From the NCBI RefSeq assembly GCF_000013605.1, contig NC_007908.1:3658001-3722000 (forward strand): 64,000 nucleotides of DNA. The letters are read 5' to 3'. Positions 8,121-16,447 of this stretch are shown here, piece after piece (position 1 is the first letter of the stretch; each line of letters starts with the position of its first letter). The position numbers and the translations under genes were made by a program. The notes beneath the pieces were generated by a model, which saw nothing but the letters and a program-made list of their open reading frames with translations, was not told where the DNA came from and did no database searches. The stretch is from Rhodoferax ferrireducens T118. Lineage in GTDB: Bacteria; Pseudomonadota; Gammaproteobacteria; Burkholderiales; Burkholderiaceae_C.

Positions 8121-8651
8121 CGCCCGATTGTAAAAAGCCTGCTGTGGCCGAACGAGAACGCCACGCGGGACTTCGCCGTGGCGCTGGCCAACGCGCCGGC
8201 CCTGCGCGACGCCTTCATCGAATTGCAGGGTGAGCTGGGTGCTGGCAAGACCACGCTGGTGCGCCACCTGTTGCGCGCCTTGGGGGTGCCGGGCCGGGTC
8301 AAAAGCCCCACCTATGCCGTGGTGGAACCCTACGAGCTGGCTGACCGCAACTTGAATGTCTGGCATTTCGACTTCTACCGTTTCAGCGACCCGCGCGAGT
8401 GGGAGGATGCCGGTTTCAGGGATATTTTCGCTAGCAGCGGTCTCAAGCTGGCCGAATGGCCGCAGAAAGCGGCCGGCTTTCTGCCCCGCGCCGATTTGAT
8501 CATTCACCTGGAAGCCGTGACCGAGGCGTCGCGACAAGTGACCCTGACCGCGCAGACCACGCTTGGCCAGGCCTTGCTGCAGGCCGTCAGCCGCGACCCA
8601 CCGGTACCCGAAATACAGGGCGGACAAGACCAGCCCAGGGACCGGCCATGA
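8100..8651 (+). CDS. tsaE: tRNA threonylcarbamoyladenosine biosynthesis ATPase TsaE
   Basis: Small P-loop ATPase of the TsaBDE complex that makes t6A37 on ANN-decoding tRNAs. About 183 residues. Walker A is GELGAGKTTLVRHLL, the SPTYAVVEPY switch-like segment follows, and HFDFYRFSDPREWEDAG is the family's Walker B region. The ATG at 8100 was chosen because upstream codons are antisense of queG. The stop overlaps the start of amiC (ATGA), a coupling seen in many bacteria where tsaE and the amidase are paired. Confidence 0.9.
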   Translation: MNIEVGHRPIVKSLLWPNENATRDFAVALANAPALRDAFIELQGELGAGKTTLVRHLLRALGVPGRVKSPTYAVVEPYELADRNLNVWHFDFYRFSDPREWEDAGFRDIFASSGLKLAEWPQKAAGFLPRADLIIHLEAVTEASRQVTLTAQTTLGQALLQAVSRDPPVPEIQGGQDQPRDRP

Positions 8652-10072
8652 AACGGCGCGACCTGCTGCAGTCCGGTGCCCTCGTGCTGTTGCTGGGCGC
8701 ACAGCACCTGGCCCGGGGCGCCACCATCCTGGCGGTGCGGGTGTGGCCGGCGCCCGACTACTCGCGCGTCACCATTGAGTCCGACACGGCCCTCAAGGTC
8801 AAACAGTTTTTTATCGCCAACCCGCCGCGCCTGGCGGTGGACATCGAGGGCATCGAACTCAACCCTGCGCTCAAGGAACTGGTGGCCAAGGTGCGCAGCG
8901 ACGACCCCAATATTGCGGGTATTCGGGCCGGACAAAACGCGCCGGGCACGGTGCGTCTGGTGCTGGACTTGAAGCAGCCCATAGCCCCTCAGGTCTTCAC
9001 GCTGACGCCGGTCGCCGCCTACCAGCACCGGCTGGTGTTCGATTTGTACCCCACGCAGGTGAGTGACCCGCTGGAGGCGCTGATTGCCGATCGGATCAAA
9101 GACCAGGCGCGGGCAAGCCCCGGCCCTGCCACCCCCGTCACGGGCGATCCTTTGGGTGAACTGATCGCCCAGCACACCCAGCGACCCCCTCTCAAGCTGG
9201 GTGGCCCGGATTCAGTCCTGAACACGGCCAACGCCAAAATTACTAGCAATTCAGTAGCTAATAGTGACCAATCCACGGGGGCCAAGGGCCAAAAAGGTAT
9301 CAATATTTTCGGTACGGACAACGCGCCGGTCCAGTCGCCTGCCGTCACCGACCGCTTGATCATCATTGCCCTTGACCCCGGCCACGGCGGTGAAGATCCC
9401 GGCGCCATCGGCCCCGGCGGCACGCGGGAAAAAGACGTGGTGTTGCGCCTGGCGCACCGATTGCGCGATCGCATTAATGCCACCGTCATCAAGGGCAACA
9501 CCATGCGCGCCTACCTCACGCGCGACGCCGACTTCTTTGTGCCGCTGCATGTGCGGGTACAAAAGGCGCGCCAGGTCCAGGCGGACCTTTTTGTCAGCCT
9601 GCATGCCGACGCCTTCTTCACCCCGCATCCGCAGGGCGCCAGCGTGTTTGCCCTGAGCCAGGGCGGCGCCTCCAGCAGTGCGGCGCGCTGGATGGCAGCG
9701 AAGGAAAACAAGGCCGACCTGATCGGTGGCTTGAATGTCAAGGCCCGGGACGCCCAAGTGACGCGGGCCCTGTTTGACATGAGCACCACCGCCCAGATCA
9801 ACGACAGCCTGAAGCTCGGCAGCGCCATGCTGGGTGAAATTGGCCGAGTTGGCAAGCTGCACAAAGGCCGGGTCGAGCAAGCCAGCTTTGCCGTTCTGAA
9901 GGCGCCCGACATCCCCAGTGTGCTGGTGGAGGCTGCTTTTATCAGCAACCCGGAAGAAGAGATCAAACTCAACAGCGAGGCCTACCAGGAGCAGTTGGCC
10001 AGCGCGCTGATGCGCGGCATTGAAGGCTACTTCTCCAAAAATCCGCCGCTGGCCCGAAATCGTTCGGTTTAA
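8648..10072 (+). CDS. amiC: N-acetylmuramoyl-L-alanine amidase AmiC
   Basis: Periplasmic zinc amidase that splits septal peptidoglycan during cell separation. It has 474 residues. A twin-arginine-type leader (MKRRDLL followed by a hydrophobic stretch) is followed by an AMIN domain (about 28-135), a variable linker (about 136-235) and the Amidase_3 domain. Zinc and catalytic candidates are H247 (DPGHGGEDPG), E261 (TREKD), H319 (SLHADAF) and the late glutamate in VEAAF. Linker residues 196-217, rich in N, S and T, are encoded by a copy of the dispersed repeat. The start overlaps the tsaE stop. Confidence 0.92.
   Translation: MKRRDLLQSGALVLLLGAQHLARGATILAVRVWPAPDYSRVTIESDTALKVKQFFIANPPRLAVDIEGIELNPALKELVAKVRSDDPNIAGIRAGQNAPGTVRLVLDLKQPIAPQVFTLTPVAAYQHRLVFDLYPTQVSDPLEALIADRIKDQARASPGPATPVTGDPLGELIAQHTQRPPLKLGGPDSVLNTANAKITSNSVANSDQSTGAKGQKGINIFGTDNAPVQSPAVTDRLIIIALDPGHGGEDPGAIGPGGTREKDVVLRLAHRLRDRINATVIKGNTMRAYLTRDADFFVPLHVRVQKARQVQADLFVSLHADAFFTPHPQGASVFALSQGGASSSAARWMAAKENKADLIGGLNVKARDAQVTRALFDMSTTAQINDSLKLGSAMLGEIGRVGKLHKGRVEQASFAVLKAPDIPSVLVEAAFISNPEEEIKLNSEAYQEQLASALMRGIEGYFSKNPPLARNRSV
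9235..9297 (+). repeat. Dispersed repeat, copy R4, in the amiC linker
   Basis: Reads CAAAATTACTAGCAATT, then CAGTAGCTAATAG, then CCACGGGGGCCAAGGG and CCAAAAAGG. It is in the sense orientation and in frame within the linker between the AMIN and amidase domains, a place where extra residues are tolerated. Confidence 0.65.
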
Positions 10073-10203
10073 GTGATATCCAGACAGCCGGGGTTGACGG
10101 CGCTGCGGCAACGGTAGATACCCTAATTGCGCCCAACCAGGCAAGCGCACCAGAATCACGCCTTATTGACTTGGGTGCCGTCACCTTGCCCCAAAAAATC
10201 ACC

Positions 10204-10752
10204 ATGACTGCTGCTGCTCTCGATCTCATCCATGCCGTGTTTGCCAAGACCGCCATTGGCCAACAGGAGATCCAGTCTCGTTCGTTCGGCTTGGGGCCGC
10301 TGCCACGGCGGCTGCTGGTGCTCGTTGATGGAAAACGCAGCGGCCAGGAGCTCGCCGTCTTCGCTGCGGGCCAAGATGTCGAAGCAGTGCTCACCCAATT
10401 GATGGAGATCGGCTGCATCGAGGCACAAGCGCCGATCGAAGCGGTGCCTGCGCCCAGGACGGCAGCGGCAGGTCAATCGGTGCCAGGCGGGGACACCGGG
10501 CTGGCGGGCCTGCCTGCAGCCGAAACACGCAGCCCCAAGGACGTCGAGATGGCGCGCAACTTCATGACCAATACCACCAACACGGTGTTCGGGATGAACC
10601 TGCGGCTGTCGACAGTGGAAGCCATTTTCGGCTGCCAGACGACCGAGGATCTGCGACGCGTCTACCCGCTTTGGGTCGAGACCATGAGCTCCAGCGCGAT
10701 CGGTGCCAAGCGCCTGCCGGATTTTCGCGAGAAGCTGTTCAAGGTGCTCTGA
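10204..10752 (+). CDS. Conserved hypothetical protein of about 182 residues
   Basis: I do not recognise a named family. The N-terminal ~85 residues look like a small winged-helix-like or regulatory domain (LPRRLLVLVDGKRSGQELAV, then a predicted helix and GCIEAQ). A Pro/Ala-rich linker of about 40 residues follows, then a C-terminal helical domain (residues about 115-182). Similar proteins occur in Comamonadaceae as I recall, without assigned function. The ATG at 10204 is preferred over an earlier in-frame GTG at 10171. There is no signal peptide or membrane segment. It is convergent with dedA. Confidence 0.7.
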   Translation: MTAAALDLIHAVFAKTAIGQQEIQSRSFGLGPLPRRLLVLVDGKRSGQELAVFAAGQDVEAVLTQLMEIGCIEAQAPIEAVPAPRTAAAGQSVPGGDTGLAGLPAAETRSPKDVEMARNFMTNTTNTVFGMNLRLSTVEAIFGCQTTEDLRRVYPLWVETMSSSAIGAKRLPDFREKLFKVL

Positions 10753-10788
10753 ACGGGCAGTCTTCTCTACTGGCCGAAGGCTTGCGCC

Positions 10789-11436
10789 TCAGGCTTGCAC
10801 TGCCTTGCGCCGCGACTTCCAGGCGCCAAATAGGATCACCAGCCCGGGAATCAGAATCATGGCCCAGATGATCTTGTCCAGATTCGCTTTCACAAACGCA
10901 ATATTGCCGAAAAAATAGCCGACGGTGATGATGCCAACGACCCAGAGTGTGCCGCCGGTCACATCAAAGAAGGTGAAGCGGGTGCGGGTCATTTTCGCCA
11001 CACCCGCCACAAAAGGCGCAAACGTGCGCACAAAGGGCATGAAGCGCGCTGCCACGAGGGTGATGCCACCGTAGCGCTCGTAAAAATCATGCGCCCGGTC
11101 AAAGGCGGCTTTGTTGAACAGCCGGGAGTCCTCCCACTTGAACACCCGCGGCCCAAAGTAGCGCCCCAGCGAATAGTTGGACTGATTGCCCAGCACGGCC
11201 GCCGCCAGCAACAGGCCCACCGACAGCGGGTAACTCATCAGCCCGACACCGCACATGGCACCCACCACAAACAAGAGCGAGTCGCCGGGCAGAAAGGGCA
11301 TGACGACGACACCGGTCTCGACAAAAATCACCAGAAACAACAGCGCATACACCCACAGGCCGTAGCTGCGCACAAAAGCCTCCAGGTACTTGTCAACGTG
11401 GAGAATGAAGTCAAAGAGAAAGGTAATGATTTCCAT
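10789..11436 (-). CDS. DedA-family membrane protein
   Basis: Inner-membrane protein of the DedA/SNARE-associated family, linked to undecaprenyl-phosphate or phospholipid flipping and envelope homeostasis. It has 215 residues with about five hydrophobic segments. The family motifs are visible: E in FVETGVVVMPFLPGDSLLF, then GRYFGPRVF, then RFMPFVRTFAPFVAGVAKM with its conserved arginines, and GGTLWV near the end. The start is an ATG at 11436. It is transcribed in the same direction as the upstream FTR1 operon, but a 204-base gap separates them. Confidence 0.9.
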   Translation of the reverse strand: MEIITFLFDFILHVDKYLEAFVRSYGLWVYALLFLVIFVETGVVVMPFLPGDSLLFVVGAMCGVGLMSYPLSVGLLLAAAVLGNQSNYSLGRYFGPRVFKWEDSRLFNKAAFDRAHDFYERYGGITLVAARFMPFVRTFAPFVAGVAKMTRTRFTFFDVTGGTLWVVGIITVGYFFGNIAFVKANLDKIIWAMILIPGLVILFGAWKSRRKAVQA

Positions 11437-11640
11437 GGGGAGGATTATCCCTGCTCATCCCCACCGGCAACCGGCACAGACCTGGGCTGCGAGCCGCGTC
11501 CGCGGTCACCCGCTGTTGCGCTGCTCAAGCGGAAGAAAGTGTGGTGCCACTGGGTGTTGAGCAACCGCGTGATCTGCCGGCCACGGACCTTCGCCAGGTT
11601 CAGGCATTTTCCATGGTCCAGCGGGGTTGGCCGGTACAAC
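11437..11640. other. Intergenic stretch without a convincing gene
   Basis: A 64-codon minus-strand frame spans most of this stretch, beginning with a TTG immediately after the FTR1 stop. It has no good ribosome-binding site, no recognisable motif and an ordinary high-GC pattern, so I do not call it. No clear hairpin or T-run was found. Confidence 0.5.
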
Positions 11641-12462
11641 CTAGCGCGTTTTTCTGGGTCCGCGTGGGGTCACCCACCACATGGCACTGGCAATGATCAC
11701 CAGCACCACGACATAGAACAGGATCTGCATGCCCGCCGGTTGCGGGTCGTAGCCGACCAGTCCGTGCAACAGCATGCCGACCGCGGTGGTCTGTGACAGC
11801 ACGGCCGACGTGTCCCACAGCGGTGCGCCAAGGCTGGGCAGCAAATCGGCCTGGATCAGGAAGCGCGCTGCCTGCGAGGCCATGCTGGCGGCCAGCAGCA
11901 GCACAAGGACGCCCGTGATCGAGAAGAACCAGCGCAACGGGATGCGCAGCAATCCGGCGTACAACAGCCCCCCCACCAGCGCGCCCGCCGCCAGACCACC
12001 GAGACCGCCGTTGACGGTGGTGCGAAAGCCGTCCGCGCTGCTGGTCGCCAGGCTGTACAGAAACAGCACGGTTTCCGAGCCTTCGCGCAAGACAGCGAGT
12101 GCCACCACGATGAAAATCACGGACTGTTCACGGGTGCCCTCGTTGATGGCGCGCGCCGTGTTCATGGCCTGCGCCGCCATTTCGCGGCCATGGACCGACA
12201 TCCAGATGTTGTGCCAGGCCAGCATGCCAACGGCCAGCGTCAAAATGCCGGCATTGAACAGCTCCTGGCCCATGCCGCTGGCCAGGTTGGAAATCAATTC
12301 CATGCTCGAAGCCACCACGGCCGCGCCGGCCAGTCCGGCCAGCACGCCGGTGACGATCCAGCGCGCGCGCGCGGGAATCCCGCGCGTGGCGGCGGCCATG
12401 ATGCTGATGATCAGCGCGGCTTCCAGCGATTCACGAAAAACGATGAGTGCAGCGGCGAACAT
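11641..12462 (-). CDS. FTR1-family iron permease
   Basis: Inner-membrane ferrous/ferric iron permease of the FTR1/EfeU family. It has 273 residues and seven hydrophobic segments. Both iron-binding REXXE motifs are present: RESLE at residues 10-14 (FRESLEAALI) and REGSE near the middle (REGSETVLFL). The start is an ATG at 12462, 20 bases after the cupredoxin gene, forming a two-gene operon behind a Fur-box-like site. EfeB peroxidase and a full EfeO are absent, so the small cupredoxin is the only visible partner. Confidence 0.92.
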   Translation of the reverse strand: MFAAALIVFRESLEAALIISIMAAATRGIPARARWIVTGVLAGLAGAAVVASSMELISNLASGMGQELFNAGILTLAVGMLAWHNIWMSVHGREMAAQAMNTARAINEGTREQSVIFIVVALAVLREGSETVLFLYSLATSSADGFRTTVNGGLGGLAAGALVGGLLYAGLLRIPLRWFFSITGVLVLLLAASMASQAARFLIQADLLPSLGAPLWDTSAVLSQTTAVGMLLHGLVGYDPQPAGMQILFYVVVLVIIASAMWWVTPRGPRKTR

Positions 12463-12482
12463 GGCGGTTCCTGGTCAGGATT

Positions 12483-12812
12483 TCATTGGACAATGATGGT
12501 GCCTTGTGCGGCGGCTTCGTTTTCGTGATATTCCTCGACGAAGGCATAGCGGCCCGGCTTCAAGGGGCCAAGGTTGATGGTAGCCGATGCTTTACCGGGA
12601 ATAACTTTCTCGCGACCCAGCGGTTTGCTTTCAAACTCGGCCGGTGTGGCATCCTTGTTCACCACCAGCAACTTGACTTTTTTACCTGCGGGGAGCGTGA
12701 TCTCCTTCGGTTCAAAGGCGTGGTCCTTGATCGTCAGCGTGAATTCGTCACCGGCGGCAAAGGCGGTCGCGGCGACAAACGACAAAAGAGCGGTAGCGAG
12801 CAAGCGTTTCAT
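12483..12812 (-). CDS. Periplasmic cupredoxin-like protein
   Basis: Small secreted protein of 109 residues with a clean signal peptide (MKRLLATALLSFVAATAFAA). The mature part is a single cupredoxin-like beta domain (FTLTIKDHAFEPKEITLPAG, then FEEY-like FVEEYHENEAAAQG). Such domains accompany FTR1 permeases, either alone or as the N-terminal part of EfeO, and are thought to bind or oxidise iron with copper. A canonical Cys copper ligand is not evident; His and Met/Glu residues may serve. It lies first in the operon with the permease, downstream of a Fur-box-like sequence. Confidence 0.85.
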   Translation of the reverse strand: MKRLLATALLSFVAATAFAAGDEFTLTIKDHAFEPKEITLPAGKKVKLLVVNKDATPAEFESKPLGREKVIPGKASATINLGPLKPGRYAFVEEYHENEAAAQGTIIVQ

Positions 12813-12835
12813 TGATGGTTCCCAAAAGTTGATAT

Positions 12836-12854
12836 GTGAATGATAACGATTCTC
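12836..12854 (-). promoter_or_regulatory. Fur-box-like operator upstream of the FTR1 operon
   Basis: The 19 bases GTGAATGATAACGATTCTC match the classical Fur consensus at 14 of 19 positions by my count. The site is 24 bases upstream of the cupredoxin start, where it could block a promoter. It predicts repression when iron is plentiful. mutL starts about 100 bases away on the other strand and could be affected. Confidence 0.65.
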
Positions 12855-12956
12855 ATCTGATGACGCAAGCTTTTTTTCAGGTTTTTTCCCAGCACGTGTT
12901 TCAGGGTTTCCGGCCGGCCCAAGCTAAGCCTTCAAATCGCACCCTAAAATGCCCCG

Positions 12957-14951
12957 GTGAACGCTACCCTCCATCTTGCCGCCCCCGCCCCCCGCCGCCC
13001 CATTCTCGAACTGCCCGACGAGCTGATCAGCCAGATTGCCGCCGGTGAGGTGGTGGAGCGGCCGGCCTCGGTGGTGCGCGAGTTGGTGGACAACGCGCTG
13101 GACGCCGGCGCCACCCAGGTCACGGTGCGGCTGCTGGCCGGCGGCGTGCGCCTGATTGCGGTGGAAGACGACGGCGCAGGCATCCTGCGCGAAGAACTGC
13201 CGATGGCTTTCAAGCGCCACGCCACCAGCAAGATCAGCAGCCTGACTGACCTGGAGTCGGTGGGCACCATGGGCTTTCGCGGCGAGGCACTTGCAGCTAT
13301 TAATTCAATAGCTGACTGCGTCATACGGTCCAGGGCTACGGGCCAAAACAATGCCTATTTGCTGGATGGCGGCAGCGGCGAGTTGCAGCCGGTGGCGCGC
13401 AGCACCGGCACCACAGTGGAGGTGAAAGAGCTGTTCTTCAGCACCCCGGCGCGGCGCAAATTCCTGAAAACTGACGCCACCGAACTGGCGCACTGCGTCG
13501 AGGCGGTGCGCCGCCACGCCCTGGCGCGCCCCGATGTGGGCTTTGCCATCTGGCATGAGGGCAAGCTGGTGGAGCAGTGGCGCCGCTGCGAGGGTCGCGG
13601 CCCTGCCCTGGCCGCGCTGGAGCAGCGCCTGGCCGATGTGCTGGGTGCAGAGTTTGTGGCGCGCTCGGTGTGGGTCGATTTTCAGAGCAGCACCAGTCCG
13701 GGCCGCAGCGACAACACACCAAGCATCCGGGTCTGGGGCCGGGCCGGTATTCCGGATGCCGCACGGGCGCGCGCCGACCAGCAGTTTGCTTACGTCAACG
13801 GCCGCTTTGTGCGCGACAAAGTTCTGTCGCATGCCGCCCGCAGCGCCTATGACGACGTGCTGCACGGCCAGCGCCAGCCGGTGTTTGCGCTGTATGTCGA
13901 GATTGATCCAACCCGCGTCGATGTCAACGTGCACCCGACCAAGATCGAAGTGCGCTTCAGGGACAGCCGCGAGGTGCATCAGGCCGTGCGCCACGCGCTG
14001 GAAGACGCGCTGGCAGCGCCGCGTGTGGGCAGCGCCACCTCCTTGGGCACGACCGGCAGGCAGAGCGTTGCCGCCGCAAATGCAGGCCTTGCGCCTGAGC
14101 CCTCCGCTCCGGTTGTTTATATACAAAATCAGTCTCTAGCCCCCGTCATCTCTGAGCAAGCAGCTATCAATTTTGGAGTACAGACCGGCCACCGGGTGAG
14201 CGACCTGGGCGCGCTCTGGCAGCCGGATGGGGCCGCGCCAGTGGGCCTGCACAACAAGCCAGCCCTGGCCGCGCCCTTGACCGCACCGCCCGCTGCCCCC
14301 TTGCCCGGCGGCGACTGGCCTCTGGGGCGCGCACTGGCGCAATTGCAGGGCATCTACATACTGGCCGAGAACGCGCAAGGGCTGATCATTGTCGACATGC
14401 ACGCCGCCCACGAGCGCATCGTTTACGAGCGGCTGAAAGCGCAGTGGCGTGAGCGAGGCAGCGCCGTCAATGCCACATCAGGCTGGATCGGCTCGTCGGC
14501 CACCCGGCCCGGCTTGGCCAGTCAACCGCTGTTGATTCCGGCCACGTTTGCCGCCACGCCGAGCGAAGTCACCACCGCTGAGGCGCACGTCGACACCCTG
14601 CAAACCTTGGGCCTGGAGATCACCGCGTTTTCCGCCAAAACGCTGGCGGTACGCGCCGTGCCCACCACGCTGGCCCAGGGCGACGCGGTTGAACTGGCGC
14701 GCGGCGTGCTGGCCGAACTGGCCCAGCATGAAGCCAGCACCGTCATCGAGCGGGCGCAAAACGAGTTGCTCTCCAGCATGGCCTGTCACGGTGCGGTGCG
14801 CGCCAACCGTCGGCTGACACTGGAAGAAATGAACGCGCTGCTGCGCCAGATGGAAGCCACCGAGCGCAGCGACCAGTGCAACCACGGCCGCCCGACCTGG
14901 CGCCAATTCAAACTGAGCGAACTCGACGCCTTGTTCCTGCGCGGGCGTTGA
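12957..14951 (+). CDS. mutL: DNA mismatch repair protein MutL (endonuclease type)
   Basis: Mismatch-repair ATPase of 664 residues. The N-terminal GHKL motifs are E42/N46 (RELVDNALDAGA), DDGAG at 71-75 and GFRGEAL at 106-112. A long linker (about 340-450) is followed by the dimerisation domain. The C-terminal part contains DMHAAHERIVYE (D480, H482, E486, E491), which fits the endonuclease metal motif DxHA(x)2E(x)4E, together with MACHGAVRANR and CNHGRP. This is the nicking MutL of organisms lacking MutH, unlike E. coli. The start is a GTG at 12957; no in-frame upstream ATG exists. Two repeat-like segments fall in the gene, at residues 113-131 and 386-408. Confidence 0.95.
   Translation: MNATLHLAAPAPRRPILELPDELISQIAAGEVVERPASVVRELVDNALDAGATQVTVRLLAGGVRLIAVEDDGAGILREELPMAFKRHATSKISSLTDLESVGTMGFRGEALAAINSIADCVIRSRATGQNNAYLLDGGSGELQPVARSTGTTVEVKELFFSTPARRKFLKTDATELAHCVEAVRRHALARPDVGFAIWHEGKLVEQWRRCEGRGPALAALEQRLADVLGAEFVARSVWVDFQSSTSPGRSDNTPSIRVWGRAGIPDAARARADQQFAYVNGRFVRDKVLSHAARSAYDDVLHGQRQPVFALYVEIDPTRVDVNVHPTKIEVRFRDSREVHQAVRHALEDALAAPRVGSATSLGTTGRQSVAAANAGLAPEPSAPVVYIQNQSLAPVISEQAAINFGVQTGHRVSDLGALWQPDGAAPVGLHNKPALAAPLTAPPAAPLPGGDWPLGRALAQLQGIYILAENAQGLIIVDMHAAHERIVYERLKAQWRERGSAVNATSGWIGSSATRPGLASQPLLIPATFAATPSEVTTAEAHVDTLQTLGLEITAFSAKTLAVRAVPTTLAQGDAVELARGVLAELAQHEASTVIERAQNELLSSMACHGAVRANRRLTLEEMNALLRQMEATERSDQCNHGRPTWRQFKLSELDALFLRGR
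13294..13348 (+). repeat. Dispersed repeat-like segment, copy R5, in the mutL ATPase domain
   Basis: Reads CAGCTATTAATTCAATAGCT, then GACTGCGTCATACGG, then TCCAGGGCTACGGGCCAAAA. It shares the left arm, TGCG spacer and GGGCTA core with the family. It directly follows the codons of the invariant GFRGEAL motif, and the encoded residues fit the conserved strand, so it is not an obvious insertion. Chance resemblance remains possible. Confidence 0.45.
14114..14178 (-). repeat. Dispersed repeat, copy R6, in the mutL linker
   Basis: On the minus strand it reads CAAAATTGATAGCTGCTTGC, then TCAGAGATGACGGGGGC, then TAGAGACTGATTTTG and a TATA run. This is one of the best-preserved copies. It is antisense to mutL, in frame, and lies in the poorly conserved linker. 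Confidence 0.8.
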
Positions 14952-15001
14952 GCCCGCCAGACCCACCCGAGCGACGGCGTCCAGCCCTTCATTCCTGACC
15001 C

Positions 15002-16441
15002 ATGCCTTCCATCTCCTCCTTGCGGCGCCTGTCAGCGCCGGCGCCGCGCGCCCGCATCGGACGGGAAGCGCGCGCCTTGTGGCAGCTGGCGTGGCCGATC
15101 CTGATCGGGCAACTGGCCAACGTCGGCATGTCGGTGGTGGAGGTGGCGATGGCCGGGCATGCCTCGGCGAACGATCTGGCCGGGGTGGCGCTGGGCGTGT
15201 CGATCTGGAACATGGTCATCATCACCCTCATGGGTGTCATGATGGCGGTCAGCCCGGTGGTGGCCCACCTGGTGGGAGCGCGTGAATTCAGCCAGGTGCC
15301 GCATGTGGTGCGCCAGGCGCTGTGGCAGGCCCTGGGTGTGGGCTTGATTGCCGTGCTGCTGGCGAACCTGGCCGGCAGCGTGTTTGACCACCTGGCGCTG
15401 CAGGCGCAGGTGCGCGACCTGGCGAAAGACTTTGTGGTGATCACCAGCCTGGCCCTGCCCGCCTTTGCGGCCTACCGCGTGCTGTACGGCTACAGCATCA
15501 GCCTGAACCAGACCAAGCCCGTGATGGTGATTGCGCTGGGCGCGCTGCTGCTCAACGTGGTGGTGAACTGGCTGCTGGTATTCGGCAAGCTGGGCTTGCC
15601 CCGGCTGGGTGGCCTGGGCTGCGCCTGGTCCACCTTGGTCTGCGTCTGGTTCAACCTGCTGGCCCTGCTGTGGTGGATGCGCCGCGCCAGCGCCTACCGC
15701 AGCACTTGGCCGTTCGCGTGCTTCGAGTGGCCGCACTGGCCGCAAGTGCGCAGCCTGCTGCACCTGGGCTTGCCCATAGGTATCACTTATTTTGCCGAGA
15801 CCAGCGCCTTCAGCCTGATTGCCTTGCTGATCGCCAAATTTGGCAGCACCGAGATGGCCGCGCACCAGATTGCCCTGAATTTTTCTTCCCTGGTGTTCAT
15901 GCTGCCGCTGAGTCTGGGGCTGGCGCTGCTGACCCGCGTCGGCCAGGCGCTGGGTGCGGGCGAAGCGCACGCTGCACGTTTTCGGGCCTGGGTCGGCGTG
16001 GCCATGGCGCTGGCCTTTGCCGTGCTGTCCGCCACCGGCATGGCGCTGTTCAACGGGCAAATTGCCGCTGCCTACACCAGCGATGAAGCGGTGGCCGGGA
16101 CGGCGGCGCAGTTGCTGATTTTGGCGGCCTTCTTTCAGCTCTCGGATGCCACGCAGGTCGCCACCAGTTGCGCCATTCGCGGCTACAAGGTCACGCGCGC
16201 GCCGATGCTGATCCAGCTCACCGCCTTCTGGGTGTTTTCGCTGCCGCTGGGTTATGCGCTGGGGCTGGCACCCAAGTGGCTGCCGTGGGCGCCCGCCCAG
16301 CCGATGGCAGCAAGAGGTTTCTGGATCGCGCTCGTCGTGGGTTTGACGGTGGCAGCGTTGGGCTTGAGCGCCCTGCTGCGCTTTGTGGCGCGCCAGCACT
16401 TGCCGGCAGACCAACACACAGCCATCAGCAAGCCAACTTGA
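15002..16441 (+). CDS. MATE-family multidrug exporter
   Basis: Inner-membrane cation-coupled drug/sodium antiporter of the NorM branch. It has 479 residues and about twelve hydrophobic segments. WPILIGQLANVGMSVVEVAM at residues 32-51 is the family's first helix with its conserved Q and the D/E position; the second half repeats the pattern (PIGITYFAETSAFSLIAL). The start is an ATG at 15002, 50 bases after mutL, same strand, so a shared transcript is possible. Substrates cannot be read from the sequence. Confidence 0.9.
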   Translation: MPSISSLRRLSAPAPRARIGREARALWQLAWPILIGQLANVGMSVVEVAMAGHASANDLAGVALGVSIWNMVIITLMGVMMAVSPVVAHLVGAREFSQVPHVVRQALWQALGVGLIAVLLANLAGSVFDHLALQAQVRDLAKDFVVITSLALPAFAAYRVLYGYSISLNQTKPVMVIALGALLLNVVVNWLLVFGKLGLPRLGGLGCAWSTLVCVWFNLLALLWWMRRASAYRSTWPFACFEWPHWPQVRSLLHLGLPIGITYFAETSAFSLIALLIAKFGSTEMAAHQIALNFSSLVFMLPLSLGLALLTRVGQALGAGEAHAARFRAWVGVAMALAFAVLSATGMALFNGQIAAAYTSDEAVAGTAAQLLILAAFFQLSDATQVATSCAIRGYKVTRAPMLIQLTAFWVFSLPLGYALGLAPKWLPWAPAQPMAARGFWIALVVGLTVAALGLSALLRFVARQHLPADQHTAISKPT

Positions 16442-16447
16442 ATCCGG

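Noticed and set aside
8121..8702. N-terminal extension of queG
   Set aside because: It is the antisense of tsaE, and QueG normally starts near the proposed GTG.
11445..11639. 64-codon minus-strand frame between dedA and the FTR1 gene
   Set aside because: TTG start without a ribosome-binding site and no recognisable domain.
15032..16417. 461-codon antisense frame over the MATE gene
   Set aside because: Rich in Q, R and H as expected for the reverse of a hydrophobic GC-rich gene; no motif.
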